A stretch of 35,785 nucleotides of DNA from Pseudomonadota bacterium. GTDB taxonomy: Bacteria > Pseudomonadota > Alphaproteobacteria > Acetobacterales > Acetobacteraceae. Every line of letters begins with the position of its first letter. The first letter of the stretch is position 1. Of the stretch, positions 33,430-35,785 are shown one piece after another. The DNA lies in contig JAKBCB010000002.1 in assembly GCA_021808185.1 (NCBI GenBank), positions 1 to 35,785 of the forward strand, written 5' to 3'. Both the position numbers and the translations under genes were made by a program. The notes beneath the pieces were generated by a model. That model made no database searches and had not been told where the DNA came from. It worked only from the letters and a program-made list of their open reading frames with translations.

Positions 33430-33603
33430 CTACTTCGGCGCCGCCTGCATCGTCGTTACCGCCCCGTGGTGCGGTCCCTCGATCCAGTTGAACCGATCGG
33501 TGCTGAGCAGGATGAAGTGGATCAGCAGCGCCAGCACGAACAGGAAGATGAACAGGGCTACCAGCGCCCTGCGCGGATCGAAAAGCAGCCATACACGCCA
33601 CAT
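33430..33603 (-). CDS. pufA: Light-harvesting LH1 alpha polypeptide
   Basis: This 57-residue gene is missing from the ORF track as its own frame. The product starts [18 protein letters not shown], has one membrane helix, and places the bacteriochlorophyll-binding histidine in [15 protein letters not shown] (His29). It binds pigment with PufB in the LH1 ring around the RC. TAGGAG, which also contains the pufB stop, precedes the ATG. The C-terminal tail after the helix ([16 protein letters not shown]) is short and free of acidic clusters. Confidence 0.95.
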   Translation of the reverse strand: MWRVWLLFDPRRALVALFIFLFVLALLIHFILLSTDRFNWIEGPHHGAVTTMQAAPK

Positions 33604-33615
33604 CTCACCTGTCTC

Positions 33616-33834
33616 CTAAACCAGGAACGATTTGACGAACTGCACGCCGTCGAGCAACGACGTGGAATAGCCGTTCACCCCCGGCAGCCAGGGCCGCCAC
33701 TGCCACACCAGAATGTGCGCAATGATGGCGATGACCGTGAAGATGATGAAGCTGGAGACGAAGATGCTGTGGAATTCCTTCGCCTCCGACTCGGTCAGCC
33801 CCGATGCGGAGCTACCTTTGGTTAAGCCTGACAT
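33616..33834 (-). CDS. pufB: Light-harvesting LH1 beta polypeptide
   Basis: The 72-residue product begins [22 protein letters not shown]. It has one membrane helix with the pigment-binding histidine in [16 protein letters not shown]. After NGYS, where some LH1 beta chains end, about 16 further residues follow ([15 protein letters not shown]), an extended tail like that of some cytochrome-type RC species. GGGAG lies 9 bases before the ATG at 33834. The track's longer frame (to 34083) runs into bchZ antisense and is not real. A 5-pair hairpin with a 4-base loop (33854-33867) sits just upstream. The 163-base gap to bchZ leaves no room for pufQ. Confidence 0.94.
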   Translation of the reverse strand: MSGLTKGSSASGLTESEAKEFHSIFVSSFIIFTVIAIIAHILVWQWRPWLPGVNGYSTSLLDGVQFVKSFLV

Positions 33835-33997
33835 GGGATCAAACTCCCGATAGGGGCCTTCCGGCCCGACCCGCGCCCGTCCCGCGCGGCTGGGATGGAG
33901 ATGGCGTCGCCGCCACCGCCGCCCGCCCGTCCGGGGTCGCCGGGCGGGGGTTTGCTGAAGGCCGGGCACCGCCCCGCCTCGAAGGATCGGGCGGCGT

Positions 33998-35461
33998 TTA
34001 TGCGGCCTGCCCGGTGGTAAGAGTGGCGAGCGTGCGGGCCACGCGCGCGGCGTCGATCCGCCCGGCGCGGGCCGCGCGCGCATCGCGCTCGACGTGGTCG
34101 CGCATCCGTTTGGCGGCTGAGATGCGCACCAGGAACGGCTGCGCCTCCACGTAATCGTTCAGGACCTCCAGTGCGTCGTCGTCCCACGGCGTCTGGTTGA
34201 ACTCGCCTGGCTTGGCCGGCGTGGCTTCCACCCGGTCCATGTCGGTGGCCAGCGGCAGGATGTGGAACAGCGCGTCGAACAGCGCGTTGCAGTATTCCTG
34301 GACCAGATACGTGGCGCCAGCGTAGCCCATGAACGGTGTGCCGGTGGCGCGGCGGATGATCGCGCCAGGGAACGACGCTGGGATATACATGCAGCGTGCG
34401 CCTAGCTCGGCTGCATACATGCGCTCGTTGTACGATCCGTACAGCACCAGCGGTGGCTTGGATTTCAGCGCCTCGCGCACCGCCGCGTTGTCCGGCTTCT
34501 GGCCCGGCTTGCGCGCGAAGGTGAAGGTGCAGGGGATGCCGAGTTCGTCCTCCAGGAACACTTTCAGGCCGCGCGCGTAGGTCTCGCTGGCCACCACGGC
34601 GAAGGTGGCGGATGCGAAGAAATCCTGTGTCACGCTACGCCACAAATCCCACACCGGCTTGATCGTGGTGTGCTTCTCCCGCTCGATGAACGGCTCGGGA
34701 TCGACGCCGGCAAGCTCGCCCAGCGTGCGCAGAAAATTCGTCGTGGCGAACAGCCCGATCGGCGCCTGTAAGTACGGCCGGTCCAGCTCCTCGCACAGCG
34801 CGCGACCGAATTCCCGATACATGCAGACATTGATATCCGCGTCCGGCAACCGGCCGATATCCTCGATATGCGACCCGAGCGGAAACACCAAATTGATCTC
34901 GCAGCCGATGCCCTCGATCAGTCGCCGAACCTCCGCCAGATCGGACGGCATGTTGAAGGTTCCGTAGATCGGGCCAATGATGTTCACGCGCGGCTTGCTA
35001 CCGGGGGCGCGGGCGGCGCGGGGCTTTGGCCTGCCGCGCTTGGCGCCGAACTCGCTCCACAGCCAGAAGATCGCGCGGTCCGCCGCCTGCCACTGATCCT
35101 CATCGATGGTGCGCGGGATGAAGCGCAGCAGGTTCGAGCCTTCCGGTGTCACCCCGCCGCCGATCATCTCGGCGATGCTGCCGGTGACAACCACCGCCGG
35201 CAAATCGGGATCCTGCGACGCGGCGGCGCGTTTCATCGCACCCTCCGTACCGCTCATCGACAGCGCATCCTCCGAAAGTCCGGTGACAACGATTGGCAAT
35301 TCGTGGGGCGGCAGTCCGTCGGTGTAGTGCAGAACCGCGGTCACGGGCAGGTTCTCGCAGCCCACTGGCCCATCGATCACCACGCGCAGCCCGCGGATCG
35401 CGGTGAATGCATACACCGCACCCCAGTAGCCGCCCGCGCGATCATGATCGAGCACCAACAT
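33998..35461 (-). CDS. bchZ: Chlorophyllide a reductase subunit Z
   Basis: The 487-residue NifK-like subunit forms, with BchY, the catalytic part of chlorophyllide a reductase, which reduces ring B to give the bacteriochlorin. A cluster cysteine is visible at 35 ([10 protein letters not shown]). Other family features include [24 protein letters not shown] and the C-terminal [42 protein letters not shown] 35461 is three bases past the bchY stop. The bchYZ-puf linkage allows transcription to run from bch into puf genes, as in Rhodobacter. Confidence 0.96.
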   Translation of the reverse strand: MLVLDHDRAGGYWGAVYAFTAIRGLRVVIDGPVGCENLPVTAVLHYTDGLPPHELPIVVTGLSEDALSMSGTEGAMKRAAASQDPDLPAVVVTGSIAEMIGGGVTPEGSNLLRFIPRTIDEDQWQAADRAIFWLWSEFGAKRGRPKPRAARAPGSKPRVNIIGPIYGTFNMPSDLAEVRRLIEGIGCEINLVFPLGSHIEDIGRLPDADINVCMYREFGRALCEELDRPYLQAPIGLFATTNFLRTLGELAGVDPEPFIEREKHTTIKPVWDLWRSVTQDFFASATFAVVASETYARGLKVFLEDELGIPCTFTFARKPGQKPDNAAVREALKSKPPLVLYGSYNERMYAAELGARCMYIPASFPGAIIRRATGTPFMGYAGATYLVQEYCNALFDALFHILPLATDMDRVEATPAKPGEFNQTPWDDDALEVLNDYVEAQPFLVRISAAKRMRDHVERDARAARAGRIDAARVARTLATLTTGQAA

Positions 35462-35464
35462 CGC

Positions 35465-35785
35465 TCAGGTTCCCACCGCTTCGAGGGCTTTCGCCCGTGC
35501 CAGCCGCTGCTTCTTGAACCGTTCGCGCGCCTGAGGATGCGCCTGTGGTGTGCCGATGGTGCCGTATCCGGTGTTGTCGCCCTGGCCGACGCCGGCGAAG
35601 AACGAGACCATGCGGCCGAAGCGTTCCCGCCCGCGCGTCTGCGCCGCCACGATGCCGGCGAGCGCGCCCGCGCCGGCCTGGCCGAACAATGGCCGCGCCG
35701 AAACCATGTTGGTGAAATACAGCGCCGGGATGCCAAGCTCCTTGGCCTTCTGCACCAGCGGCGTGGTACCGACCGCGAGATCGGG
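35465..35785 (-). CDS. bchY: Chlorophyllide a reductase subunit Y, C-terminal part
   Basis: The frame runs off the right edge, so only the last 106 residues are visible and the ATG in the track at 35755 is internal. PDLAVGTTPLVQKAKELGIPALYFTNMVSARPLFG and FFAGVGQGDNTGYGT are typical of the BchY C-terminus. It is the NifD-like partner of BchZ. The rest, and probably bchX and bchC, would lie beyond the window. Confidence 0.93.
   Translation of the reverse strand, partial: PDLAVGTTPLVQKAKELGIPALYFTNMVSARPLFGQAGAGALAGIVAAQTRGRERFGRMVSFFAGVGQGDNTGYGTIGTPQAHPQARERFKKQRLARAKALEAVGT

Noticed and set aside
33835-33997. Possible pufQ between bchZ and pufB
   Set aside because: The gap is too short for pufQ and no hydrophobic frame is seen; the longer pufB ORF in the track is only an N-terminal read-through.

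Overview
This window carries most of the photosynthesis gene cluster (PGC) of a GC-rich purple alphaproteobacterium, preceded by a six-gene catabolic operon. The organism makes bacteriochlorophyll (bchFNBHLM, bchG, bchP, bchYZ) and builds a type-2 reaction centre (pufLM, puhA) with an LH1 antenna (pufBA) and a bound tetraheme cytochrome (pufC). A periplasmic HiPIP gene sits inside the cluster. The bchFNBHLM-lhaA-puhABC-acsF-puhE-hemA order and the HiPIP with PufC best fit a phototrophic member of the Acetobacteraceae, perhaps Rhodopila-like. That assignment is inference, since no rRNA or other taxonomic marker is present.

Layout. (1) Bases 1-448 hold the 3' end of an ABC sugar-type permease. 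(2) Bases 515-8030 hold a tightly packed + strand operon: hyuA, hyuB, a frameshifted isochorismatase-family amidase, an isocitrate lyase/PEP-mutase-family lyase, and a LeuC/LeuD-type hydro-lyase pair. Its chemistry suggests ring opening, deamidation, hydration and C-C cleavage of a cyclic imide or lactam. (3) Bases 8158-13721 hold a - strand unit transcribed leftward: aerR/ppaA, ppsR, bchG, bchP, tspO and a DUF2177 membrane protein. (4) Bases 13722-14080 form the control region between divergent aerR and bchF. It has a perfect inverted repeat made of two overlapping PpsR-like half-matched sites, a possible sigma70-type promoter, and an unannotated 44-codon ORF with a good ribosome binding site. 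(5) Bases 14081-29742 hold the long + strand unit bchF-N-B-H-L-M-lhaA-puhA-B-C-orf101-acsF-puhE-hemA, then the HiPIP gene. Most junctions overlap as ATGA or GTGA. (6) Bases 29743-30437 are non-coding: a palindrome, a decayed IS5-type transposase and a terminator-like hairpin. (7) Bases 30438-35785 hold the - strand unit bchY (partial)-bchZ-pufB-A-L-M-C.

How the parts work together. HemA supplies 5-aminolevulinate. BchH, BchM and AcsF (the oxygen-dependent cyclase) carry the Mg branch to protochlorophyllide. BchLNB reduces ring D without light, BchYZ (with BchX outside the window) reduces ring B, and BchF hydrates the 3-vinyl group. BchG and BchP attach and reduce the isoprenoid tail. LhaA and PuhB/C/E assist assembly of LH1 and the reaction centre. 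HiPIP is the likely soluble donor to PufC. PpsR and AerR are the local repressor and cobalamin-type antirepressor. No bchE, bchD/I, bchX/C or crt genes, and no tRNA, rRNA or CRISPR, are visible here.
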